Part shown: positions 1 through 9,890 of the stretch, piece by piece
Layout of the letters: every line of letters begins with the position of its first letter
How positions within the stretch are numbered: the first letter of the stretch is position 1
Source of the DNA: Spongospora subterranea f. sp. subterranea
Taxonomy: Eukaryota > Endomyxa: Phytomyxea > Phytomyxea > Plasmodiophorida
Direction: 5' to 3'
Length of the DNA stretch: 64,000 nucleotides
Assembly: GCA_049724395.1 (NCBI GenBank)
Contig: JAUGWO010000038.1
Location: 1-64,000, forward strand
Program-made: the position numbers and the translations under genes
The notes under the pieces: generated by a model
Databases searched by the model: none
Told to the model about the DNA's origin: nothing
What the model saw: only the letters and a program-made list of their open reading frames with translations

Positions 1-1637
1 ATCCACTTATAGATCTTCTCTTTGCAAATCCGGTCTCTGCATGTCTCAGGTTTTACAAGGTATCCGAAAAACAGAAGTGAGAATATCAAAATCGGTCCGT
101 CCTAACTGGGGATGCAGGAAGAACCCGATAATCATTGATCTGGCAGGCCACGTCAACTCCTTGGTTCGCCCAGATGGCAAAGGGGATACTTGGCACCTTG
201 AATGCTATACGATCCTCAATGCAGCTTTCAACTTTTGCCACTATTGATTTTAACACGGATTCGACAATCGCGTAATCGTGGCACACTTGTTTGCGACGAG
301 CATGATCTTCACTGAGCTGAAGTTGCTCAAGACGAGATGCATCATGTGCAGCCGCTGCTTCTTTATCAACACCGATCAAAGAAGCCCAGAGCGCGACAAC
401 CTTAGATTTTTTACGTGTGCAATTTCTGCAGCTGGGCGGAAGAAGATTTCGATTTCACGTTCCGATGTACAATGGGTACACCAGGTGATAATCTTTTGCG
501 TTTTCCAGCCGCCGAAATGGGCTTGAAATAACCAACGATTGAATTTTGCACCATGACTTTGTCGGTGAAGATGCAGCTCGTTGAGAAACTTGCTCACATT
601 TCTTAGCATCAACCATTACAAGATTCGTAACTTCGTGTAAAATCGCAAAATGGTTCAGCTGGTAAACAGGTGTCGGAGTCAGTGGACGTTTGTACAGATG
701 ATGAAAAACATGCAGCTGAAGGCATGAAGACGACGGCGAAAAATCTGCCATGTGGTGCCTAATGAATTTCCCAATCCGGTGATTAGGTTTGAATAGGCAA
801 TAACATCAACATCAAATTTGATTGACATCATGACCATATCAAGTTCGTCGTGATTGATCCCGGACGGCGTAAATGGCGCAGAATATCTTCGAAGCAAATC
901 GGGGAATAAGAACGCGCCTCATGCAATAATGACACTGCTTTCTCTGCAGAAATCCGACCAATTCCCATTCCGAACGTAAAAACTTCTTCACGAAGGGCAT
1001 CATGGGTGGCGATTGGAAAAATCCCGCCTCTAATAGCAGCATGGTAAAAGCAATATCCATCACCTAACTCTTCACATGAATCTAAAGCGACAAATCACAT
1101 TATAAAATAATCAACCTGGCACGTCTTCTGGATGAAAGCGTCGGCCTTGGTACTCAAACAATGAAAATCGGGACCACTCCGATGTCATATTGCAACTAAA
1201 CCTTGGAAACGAACAGATAGCAATACCTAGCGGGAATGCGAGGAATGCGTGCCAGAAGGTTGCGGGTCAGCATGTTGGGGTGGCGCAACACTTTTTTGAG
1301 GGAAAAAGGTGCGAAATGGGTCGGCGTAGGTACATTGCTGCATGAGATGCGCAATGAGCAGGCTGTGCACATATGTATCTACTCATATGTACATGGTGGG
1401 GACATTATGTAGCCAAAAAAGTCGAATTTGGTGGGTACTTGTGTGGTCAATAGCCAATGTGGGGTTATTAATGTTGTGGGTTTATTACGTGGTCTACACA
1501 GCGAATCGCGGCCAAATCGTATTATACTCCTACACAACAATAGAGGCGACACCCACAAAGGAGCGCCCCCTATAAGACTTCACAATTGCGGACTTTACAG
1601 TTCTGCGGTGGAAGATGGTCTGTATGCGGTGGTGTCT

Positions 1638-1975
1638 TCTCTCCACTCCAAAACCTTATGTACAGTCACAAATTAGTGAGAATTATTGAGCGGTGTCTTC
1701 TCTCTCCCGCGGGGAGATATTCCAGTCTCTCCACTCCAAAACCTTATGTACAGTCACAAATTAGTGAGAATTAGTGAGCGAGTAGATGTGGCGTATCTTG
1801 TAAGAGGGATACTGCAAAATGTGGTTATCTTCGACTTTTCGACGATCGTCCGAGACTGTTCGGGTTGATGGCACTGTTCCAACTCCACTATCTTGTAAGA
1901 GGGATACTGCAAAATGTGGTTATCTTCGATTTTCGACGATCGTCCGAGACTGTTCGGGTTGATGGCACTGTTCCA
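1638..1975 (+). repeat. Short tandem subrepeats inside the left arm
   Basis: Two kinds of direct repeat. A ~55-bp unit containing CCTTATGTACAGTCACAAAT occurs at about 1640-1690 and 1730-1780. A ~92-bp unit starting TCTTGTAAGAGGGATACTGC occurs twice at about 1795-1975. The right arm has the mirror copies at about 3350-3790, where the 92-bp unit is present three times. Confidence 0.85.
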
Positions 1976-2055
1976 ACTCCAACTTGTCTTGACCAAGATG
2001 TAAATCCTGACGATCTGTTGAGGCTGGTGACGATCCCTCGTATGAACTTGTTGAA

Positions 2056-2580
2056 ATGGGGTGTGTCGATGATGTTCAACATGGTGTTGAGTGTCCATCG
2101 CAAACCATAGCTTCGCATAAATGCATCGCGGTCGGTTCGCGCTTTGCCACATGTGAAGTCATGCTGTCCACTGTGAAGGAACTTTCGCGTTCCATCGGAT
2201 TCCGGGTTGGCGTTAACCCACACTTTTTCACCAAGGATGATCCCCATCCGATCCATGGCCCGTGCGTTAAAATCTGGCAGCGAGGAAACATCTATTGCAC
2301 ATTCAAGGATCCCGTTGTCAAAACGGAAAAAAGAGGGATCAAGTCAACTTGTACTTGGTCAATTGGTTTTACCTTTGATAGACTCTCGTCAGATTACAAT
2401 ATCACGAGCAGCTGCCAAGACCACAATCATGAGATTGATAATTGTAATATAACTCCCGTCGGTGGACTGAAACAAGTAACTCTTGACGTGGATCTGAATG
2501 CAAGCGAGCGTGAATCAATTCATAGTTTTGCTCGCTACAATTTACCTTTGTCTAAGGTAATCGTTGTTTTGCACTTCTAG
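2056..2580 (+). pseudogene. FAR1/MULE-like zinc-binding domain fragment, left arm
   Basis: A 174-residue reading frame in the left arm of the palindrome. It contains a Cys-x(n)-Cys-Thr-Trp stretch followed by DHNHEI. This is the C...C...HxH arrangement of the WRKY-GCM1/FAR1 type DNA-binding domain that sits at the N-terminus of many Mutator-like (MULE) transposases. The upstream frame is broken here: the left arm has lost or changed bases near 2010 that keep the same protein open in the right arm. In the spacer (about 2590-2750) a further stretch (QVREILEGSNPGKTY) looks like the linker after such a domain. No catalytic DDE core is visible. MULE assignment is inference from the motif only. Confidence 0.45.
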
Positions 2581-2901
2581 AGTAAATAAGATTACTGTGA
2601 GCTCATCCAATCAGGTTAGGGAAATTTTGGAGGGATCAAATCCTGGTAAAACGTATTCGACTGGCCTTTTGTCCAGGTCAATCCGACGCGGGGAAAGAAT
2701 TACATTTCGGCAAAAATCCGGATTGTATGACCAAGTTCATGGAAGCGGGCTATGATCTTCGGGCTGCTGGAGGTGCAAAACAAGTATGCTATAGACATGT
2801 CGCAGCGTTTATCAACTGTTTATTTGCAGGTGTTAATCAGATCCACGTCAAGAGTTACTTGTTTCAGTCCACCGACGGGAGTTATATTACAATTATCAAT
2901 C

Positions 2902-3411
2902 TCATGATTGTGGTCTTGTGATATTGTAATCTGACGAGAGTCTATCAAAAGTAAAACCAATCGACCAAGTACAAGTTGGCTTGATCCCTCTTTTTTCCGT
3001 TTCGACAACGGGATCCTTGAATGTGCAATAGATGTTTCCTCGCTGCCAGATTTTAACGCACGGGCCATAAATCGGATGGGGAATATCCTTGGTGAAAAAG
3101 TGTGGGTTAACGCCAACCCGGAATCCGATGGAACGCGAAAGTTCCTTCACAGTGGACAGCATGACTTCACATGTGGCAAAGCGCGAACCGACCGCGATGC
3201 ATTTATGCGAAGCTATGGTTTGCGATGGACACTCAACACCATCTTGAACATCATCGACACACCCCATTTCAACAAGTTCATACGAGGGATCGTCACCAGC
3301 CTCAACACGATCGTCAGGATTTACATCTTGGTCAAGACAAGTTGGAGTTGGAACAGTGCCATCAACCCGAACAGTCTCGGACGATCGTCGAAAAATCGAA
3401 GATAACCACAT
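2902..3411 (-). pseudogene. FAR1/MULE-like zinc-binding domain fragment, right arm
   Basis: Mirror copy of the left-arm frame, 169 residues on the minus strand. It keeps an open frame over the stretch that is frameshifted in the left arm (NPDDRVEAGDDPSYELVEMG), so it is the better preserved copy. It has the same Cys/Cys/Trp then HNH pattern up to the palindrome centre, where the sequence diverges. No transposase catalytic domain is attached in this arm. Confidence 0.45.
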
Positions 3412-4360
3412 TTTGCAGTATCCCTCTTACAAGTGGAGTTGGAACAGTGCCATCAACCCGAACAGTCTCGGACGATCGTCGAAAAATCGAAGATAACCAC
3501 ATTTTGCAGTATCCCTCTTACAAGATAGTGGAGTTGGAACAGTGCCATCAACCCGAACAGTCTCGGACGATCGTCGAAAAATCGAAGATAACCACATTTT
3601 GCAGTATCCCTCTTACAAGATACGCCACATCGCTCACTAATTCTCACTAATTTGTGACTGTACATAAGGTTTTGGAGTGGAGAGACTGGAATATCTCCCC
3701 GCGGGGAGAGAAGACACCACCGCTCAATAATTCTCACTAATTTGTGACTGTACATAAGGTTTTGGAGTGGAGAGAAGACACCACCGCATACAGACCATCT
3801 CCACCGCAGAACTGTAAAGTCCGCAATTGTGAAGTCTTATAGGGGGCGCTGGCGCTCCCTTGTGGGTGTCGCCTATTGTTGTGTAGGAGTATAATACGAT
3901 TTGGCCGCGATTCGCTGTGTAGACCACGTAATAAAGCCACAGCATTAATAACCCCACATTGGCTATTGACCACACAAGTACCCACCAAAGGCACCATGTA
4001 CATATGAGTAGATACATATGTGCACAGCCTCTCAGATTGCGCATCTCATGCAGCAATGTACCTACGCCGACCCATTTCGCACCTTTTTCCCTCAAAAAAG
4101 TGTTGCGCCACCCCAACATGCTGACCCGCAACCTTATGGCACGCATTCCTCGCATTCCCGCTAGGTATTGCTATCTGTTCGTTTTCCAAGGTTTAGTTGC
4201 AATATGACATCGGAGTGGTCCCGATTTTCATTGTTTGAGTACCAAGGCCGACGCTTTCATCCAGATGACGTGCCAGGTTGATTATTTTATAATGTGATTT
4301 GTCGATCTTTAGATTCATGTGAAGAGTTAGGTGATGGATATTGCTTTTACCATGCTGCTA

Positions 4361-5763
4361 CAGTGCGGGACATCTAGTCTCGACAAATTTCCAAGGATTT
4401 TTTGTATGGCAGCTGGCACGGAATTCTCAACCGCCGCACTACAATAAGCCGGGTATTGAACATCGTTATCACATAGATATCATCGAGACCAACAATTTGA
4501 CGATTTGAATTTTGTCATAAGTCAAAAACTCAGTGCGGAGTTCACGTTTGAAAATTCACTTTTTTAAAAATTGGCCAGTGGTGAAAATATATGCGTACAA
4601 ATCTGCGTGCGCATCTTTATAGCTGCGTGTGTCACGAAACATATAAATGCGTACGTCGCATTCTATAAAATGCGACAGTAAACCTAATTGCACGTTGTGA
4701 CTTGTATTGTTTGCAAATGAAGCAGCTACTTGACCTTCAGACCATTCTTGTAGCGTCTCCAAAGCGAATTGCCAGCCGAAACCATTTGCGGTCAAAGGCT
4801 AATGGAATTTCATCCAGGATCTGTGGCGCCCTGTTACGTAAGCCGGGAAACGGATAATCGCATTGTTCGCGGCAAATAACTTTGCCCTTCCCCATGCCAT
4901 TTCTATTGGGTTTAACTCACATGGACTTTTGGCAAAATTCTGATGAAAACTCTGCTTTCAATTGCAAAATTCGGGTCAGACAGCATGTAGGGATTTCTGG
5001 ATTCTTGAGTTTGTTAGTTTTGCAGTCTTTACAAATACCAATGCATTTGCGATGTTCTGGGAGAAGCCCCCGTTCTTGTACAAGTACAACATGCGACATT
5101 CCTTTTGCTTGTGGGAATAATCGTTCAGGAAAACCATTGATTGTGGAACAGAAGTCGGGTCAATCTGATTTCGCTAAATGCATACAGTATATAATTAGTT
5201 TATGGCCGCAATTCGACGATAAATATTTCTAACCTGGTGAGCGGAAATGAAGAAAGTATCGCGCATTAAAGGGTGTTTGCCTCCGGGATTCACGTTCATG
5301 GAAATCTGAACTGCACAGATTTTCAACGAGGTGCAGTGAATCATGTTCTTGTTTGTTGCGACAAGCAAGTTTCCTTGTCGTCGTCTTGCAGCCTCTGCAG
5401 CAGCAGTACGTTTTCCGACATCGTAAGCGGGGCATCACAAGCAAACCGTATCGTTTATATGCTTTCCTCAGGAATGTTCGGTAGGTAAACATCGACAAAG
5501 TGGGTTTAATCGACTGGTGCATAAACTCTATATATTTAGAAAGAGAATTTCATTCCCTATTCAGCAAGCTGTCTGACGGAGCAATATTGAGGGAGTTCTA
5601 TAAATAGCTTTTGATTTTTTGAAAATTGGCCGGAGTGTACATATGGGGAAAGCAGCTTGTTAGATTCGTTTTTTCAAGGCGCATCTTTTTTGCTAACATA
5701 GTTTGGCCTCTACTCCACTTGAAAGGCCCGTAAAAATTTGTCGAGACTAGATGTCCCGCACTG
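4361..5763 (-). mobile_element. TIR DNA transposon with TA target duplication, internally deleted Tc1/mariner-type transposase
   Basis: A 1403-bp insertion with perfect 30-bp terminal inverted repeats (4361-4390 and 5734-5763) beginning CAGTGCGGGACATC. It is flanked by TA on both sides (4359-4360, 5764-5765). The other palindrome arm (about 1033-1046) preserves the empty site with a single TA, which proves insertion and target duplication. The minus strand retains transposase pieces: GLLPEHRKCIGIC with downstream CCLTRIL (5099-4925), and then, in a different frame, CELNPIEMAWG (4889-4921). The latter is the typical region of the third catalytic acid in Tc1/mariner/IS630-like DDE transposases of fungi. 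About 30 residues that normally lie between these blocks are missing and the frame is shifted, so the element is non-autonomous. A further minus frame (4556-4795) probably holds the transposase C-terminus. Confidence 0.88.
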
Positions 5764-6245
5764 TATTAGAGGCGGGATTTTTCCAATCGCCACCCATGAT
5801 GCCCTTCGTGAAGAAGTTTTTACGTTCGGAATGGGAATTGGTCGGATTTCTGCAGAGAAAGCAGTGTCATTATTGCATGAGGCGCGTTCTTATTCCCCGA
5901 TTTGCTTCGAAGATATTCTGCGTCATTTACGCCGTCCGGGATCAATCACGACGAACCTTGATATGGTCATGATGTCAATCAAATTTGATGTTGATGTTAT
6001 TGCCTATTCAAACCTAATCACCGGATTGGGAAATTCATTAGGCACCACATGGCAGATTTTTCGCCGTCGTCTTCATGCCTTCAGCTGCATGTTTTTCATC
6101 ATCTGTACAAACGTCCACTGACTCCGACACCTGTTTACCAGCTGAACCATTTTGCGATTTTACACGAAGTTACGAATCTTGTAATGGTTGATGCTAAGAA
6201 ATGTGAGCAAGTTTCTCAACGAGCTGCATCTTCACCGACAAAGTC

Positions 6246-6905
6246 ATGGTGCAAAATTCAATCGTTGGTTATTTCAAGCCCATTTCGGCGGCTGGAAAAC
6301 GCAAAAGATTATCACCTGGTGTACCGATTGTACATCGGAACGTGAAATCGAAATCTTCTTCCGCCACTGCAGAAATTGCACACGTAAAAAATCTCAAGGT
6401 TGTCGCGCTCTGGGCTTCTTTGATCGGTGTTGATCGTCTTGAGCAACTTCAGCTCAGTGAAGATCATGCTCGTCGCAAACAAGTGTGCCACGATTACGCG
6501 ATTGTCGAATCCGTGCTTAAATCAATAGTGGCAAAAGTTGAAAGCTGCATTGAGGATCGTATAGCATTCAAGGTGCCAAGTATCCCCTTGCCATCTGGGC
6601 GAACCAAGGAGTTGACGTGGCCTGCCAGATCAATGATTATCGGGTTCTTCCTGCATCCCCAGTTAGGACGGACCGATTTTGATATTCTCACTTCTGTTTT
6701 CGGACACCTTGTAAAACCTGAGACATGCAGAGACCGGATTTGCAAAGAGAAGATCTATAAGTGGATCGACATAGTGAGCGCAGTCACAAAGGATGATATT
6801 TTAAAATTCGTACCAAAGACAAAACGATCCACTTATAGAACTTCTCTTTGCGAAGCCAGTCTCTGCATGTCTCAGGTTTTACAAGGTGTCCAAAAACAGA
6901 AGTGA
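6246..6905 (+). pseudogene. Unassigned element-borne reading frame in palindrome right arm
   Basis: A 219-codon open frame in the outer right arm. Its last 100 residues look coding (LGRTDFDILTSVFGHLVKPE, then ICKEKIYKWIDIVSAVTKDD) but match no family I know. The left arm carries the same sequence in reverse complement (86-612) with disrupted frames, so the frame is element-borne rather than a host gene. The ATG is not certain. Confidence 0.3.
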
Positions 6906-6943
6906 GAATATCAAAATCGGTCCGTCCTAACTGGGGATGCAGG
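6640..6943. repeat. Local inverted repeat at palindrome edge
   Basis: The sequence 6640-6765 (the mirror of window positions 1-124) is followed, after a ~60-bp spacer, by another inverted copy at 6826-6943. The sequence is thus present three times: at 1-124 and 6826-6943 in direct orientation and at 6640-6765 inverted. The 6826-6943 copy differs from 1-124 by several substitutions. Confidence 0.85.
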
Positions 6944-7136
6944 AATAAATCACTCTTATTATAAGCTATTAAGAACTTGTGTAAACCTTTGTTTACAGAT
7001 CTTCACCTATACCACTGGCTTTACTTTCCAAAGTGACTTTGGACCTATACTGGAAAGTAAAGCCAGTGGTATAGGTGAAGATCTGTAAACAAAGGTTTAC
7101 ACAAGTTCTTAAGAGCTTATAATAAGAGTGATTTAT
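6944..7136. repeat. Near-perfect 193-bp foldback (hairpin) element
   Basis: Two arms of roughly 88-90 bp (starting AATAAATCACTCTTATTATA and ending with its complement) separated by a short loop around 7040-7055. It lies exactly at the end of the palindrome-derived repeat, so it resembles a foldback/MITE insertion at that junction. It has no coding capacity. Arm mismatches are few. Confidence 0.85.
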
Positions 7137-7483
7137 TATCAAGGGACATAATGTAACAGGACTGAGAGTACAGAGGGCTAGCTGTATGGATGTACTAAGG
7201 GCTGGCTGTAGTACATTCCCCTCTTTCATAAAGATTCGAGCAATGAATGTGACAAAGAGTCGGTCCTGTCACGCAATTGGTCGGATCAGGGCAAATAACT
7301 GTGCTGTAGTTATTTGGGACGCAGGTCCTCAGTCAGTTTGTCCGCCCATCGCTACTGTACTCATCTCTGGTCGTCTTCATCGTACAGTTTATCTGTTCAT
7401 TGAGAGTTAGAATGGCGATGCCATCCGTTGCCATCAATGCACTACCCGCATCGTCGTCATCTACTTAAGTACTCAATACTGAG
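7137..7483. other. No gene seen
   Basis: About 350 bp between the foldback element and the recombinase frame. Short open frames only, none recognisable. It may be 5' flank of the Crypton-type element. Confidence 0.5.
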
Positions 7484-8358
7484 ATGCACGAATCGATCCT
7501 TCGGACGCATCAACGTAGTCTGGAGATTCGCCCAAAGAATACAACCAAGGCGTATGCAAGTCGTCATTCCGAATTTCAAGCATGGTGCACTGACAAAGGT
7601 TTTTCTGATGGCAGCACGGTGACCGGAGACAAATTGTATTTGTTTTTCGATGAGAAGGTCATTGACCGACATTCCAGGAAGAGAAAAGCAACAGTGAGCG
7701 AATCGATAAGCAAGGTCGGGAAGTCCACAGTGTGCGGATACACGACTATCGACCAGATTGTCGACATCGCAACACATTTTTGGGGTAACAGCAGAGACCA
7801 CGGGCAACATCTTCGGAACCTATGTGCTGTTTTATGTCTCACTATGCACTTCTTCGAGGGGAAACCGTTCGAAATTTGGAGTTTGCGGATATGCATTCAG
7901 TACAGTTAGACAAGGAAGGGTTCTCTATTTGCTATGCATTGGTTTTAGTTCTTCGTCAGGGCAAAACAAACCAATTTGGGCGTGGGGCTTTCGTTCGCAA
8001 CAAAGACGCTCGGATCTGTCCTTGGGGTGCTCTCGGGTTTTATTTGTTTTGGCGGTTTCACGTCGAAAATGAGCCATTTCCCGTTTTCACTACGAGCGAA
8101 AACTGGTTCAATCTGAAGTTTCTTAAGAGTGGCCAAAATCCTAGAACTCCTCTCGACTACAAGACTCATAAGGAATCAATTGATTCTGCGTTCCGGTCTG
8201 TTGGATTGAATGCCAAAGCCAAGACTCACGCTGCCCGAGGTTCCGGAGCAAGGATGGCTGAATTACGTGGCGCATCCGAAGATAAGATTCGTCGTCTCGG
8301 AAGGCGGTCACATCGACTTTTCAGCTCTGATATGAAAATTAAATTAATTTGGTGCTGA
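7484..8358 (+). pseudogene. Crypton-type tyrosine recombinase, N-terminal and central part, frameshifted
   Basis: Remnant of a fungal Crypton-like tyrosine recombinase. The first frame (7484 to about 7840) holds the core-binding part: RPKNTTKAYASRHSEFQAWC, TVTGDKLYLFFDEKV and TVCGYTTIDQIVDIA. The second frame (about 7825-8358) continues with MSHYALLRGETVRNLEFADM, RQGKTNQFGR, ICPWGALGFYLFWRFHVE and KTHAARGSGARMAELRG. The last includes the HxxR-type catalytic box. A one-base shift near 7830 separates the frames. The protein stops right after IRRLGR, before the segment that should carry the catalytic tyrosine. That segment lies nearby on the opposite strand. Confidence 0.85.
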
Positions 8359-8511
8359 TTCGTTAAAAGTGCCTGTTCGGTTGTCCTTCCTCGCTCAGTG
8401 AAAATGCGTTTTACTATGCAAATGCACGATATGTTGGGGAGGCTAGCGATGACAAGGTCCACCACAGAATGGATTCCTCTGCTCATTTTGTACGAAACTG
8501 GGTTGGCACCA

Positions 8512-9150
8512 TCACATTCGCCTTGCATGACCGGATGACCGACTTTGGACGACTTTCATCCCGCGATTCTTGCCATTGAGCATTGATTGTGACCGACACC
8601 CTGCCAGAAAGTAAATCCCTAAATTCTCCCGCAATGAAGCTAGACTGCGTGATATCCGATCGATTGTTGCTGTGATTGTTGTCTTCAGATCTTGATAGGC
8701 TGCATCAACCTTTTCAGACAGTGCTGGCATCACTTGATGTAGCCGACTTTCCGTTGGGTCACAAGCTTTGCTGACTGCTGTGAGTAAATCGCGGGAGAAA
8801 TTACGAAAGAAATCACAAGAGAATATATTAGCATCAGCACTCCATAAAGGATGCTCAGGATACTTCGATCTCATAAATACCGAATCCTGCAAAATCACGG
8901 TTCTGAGTCTTTGAAGGAGTTGAAGGAATCCCTTTGCCGCAATAGTCTGACAATATTCCCCGGTAGCAATCCTGTTCAGACAAGTCTCAACCATAGGAAA
9001 GAGCATCAGTTTCAGCTCTTCAGGAGGTTTTTTGCGGCACGCTGGAGATAAAAGTTTCCTTGCGCCGGAGAAAATCCGGCCAGAGTTCTGATGGCTTCTC
9101 GAGGCAGAGAAGTCACGTAGCAGTTTTCCATCGCCTGATTGTTCGAATGA
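8512..9150 (-). pseudogene. Crypton-type tyrosine recombinase, C-terminal part, inverted
   Basis: On the minus strand, NNQAMENCYVTSLPREAIRT supplies the region with the nucleophilic Tyr that is missing from the forward part. It is followed by GFSPAQGNFYL, a frameshift in an A-run near 9030, then PPEELKLMLFPMVETCLNRI and DHPLW-like residues (EHPLWS). This is the order expected for the C-terminal half of the same recombinase family. It begins almost exactly where the forward part (7484-8358) ends, so an inversion of one gene is the simplest explanation. A second, oppositely oriented copy cannot be excluded. Confidence 0.8.
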
Positions 9151-9890
9151 GTTTTCGCGCTACTGCCAGATCAAATCATATTGTTGCGGACCGTCTCTGA
9201 AACAGAATCTCTATCGGTTTCTCACACCATCATCGCCTATATCAACACGAACTAGATATCACGGGATACTGAATGAAGAGAGAACGATTATGACAGCACA
9301 AATGTGGAGAACTGATGAGAGGCTGACACAGAGACGACCTGGAAACCAGTTCATAAAAGCCCCACTAACGCCCCAATAAACATCTGGCTCTGCGAAGTCA
9401 TCGCCTACACGCCTTTCTTTTGAATCGCGGTCCGAAAAATATCGATGCTTGTCTTCCATCATTCGCTGTCCAGTACCTGCTTCAGCACGTTGCGAGCGAA
9501 CTACCGTACAACCCATGAGTATTCCCCCACCTGCAATTCGCACGATTTTTTTTTGCAGAATAAAGGTATGACACTTGGTGCGACAATATTTTTGGCGCCA
9601 TCTTTGTTTATATCCATGGGTTCTCTGGGGTAATCACGATTCTAACGGCACTTTCCCGGAGTTCATCGGCATTTTCCTCATTAACCATTCCTCGAGGACG
9701 TGTGCAAATGCCAGACGTTTGAAAGGTATTGTACATTGACATTTGGGTGACGACAAAAAAAACAGACGAAAACAACAACCGATTTTACATGCGAAAGAAA
9801 AAATATGTAGTGGGGATATTCACCCGGGTAAACCCAGGGCAATTGTACTTCTGTCGTGGTCGAGGAGCTGCTCCAGAGCGTTGCGAGCTA
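9151..9890. other. No gene supported
   Basis: About 740 bp between the Crypton remains and the acidic-protein cluster. Only short, unrecognisable open frames (for example 9259-9543 minus). Probably decayed transposon flank. Confidence 0.4.

Larger units (their letters stand above)
1..6766. repeat. Giant imperfect palindrome (long inverted repeat)
   Basis: The left arm (1 to about 2498) is the reverse complement of the right arm (about 2840 to 6766). Base 1 pairs with base 6766, so the palindrome continues beyond the left edge. The central spacer is about 340 bp (2499-2839). The arms are very similar but not identical. They differ by scattered substitutions, by small indels, by the copy number of a ~92-bp subrepeat (two units at about 1795-1975, three at about 3350-3622), and by a 1403-bp transposon present only in the right arm. 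These differences mean the arms have evolved independently, so a simple fold-back sequencing artefact is unlikely. The arms contain degraded transposon-like reading frames rather than host genes. Confidence 0.93.

Noticed and set aside
2549-2590. 24-nt intron at the palindrome centre (GTAATC...TTCTAG)
   Set aside because: Removing it leads straight to an in-frame stop, and the flanking frames are already degraded.
1-6766. Sequencing fold-back artefact
   Set aside because: The arms differ in SNPs, indels, repeat number and a transposon with target duplication, which an artefact would not produce. Long reads should still confirm it.
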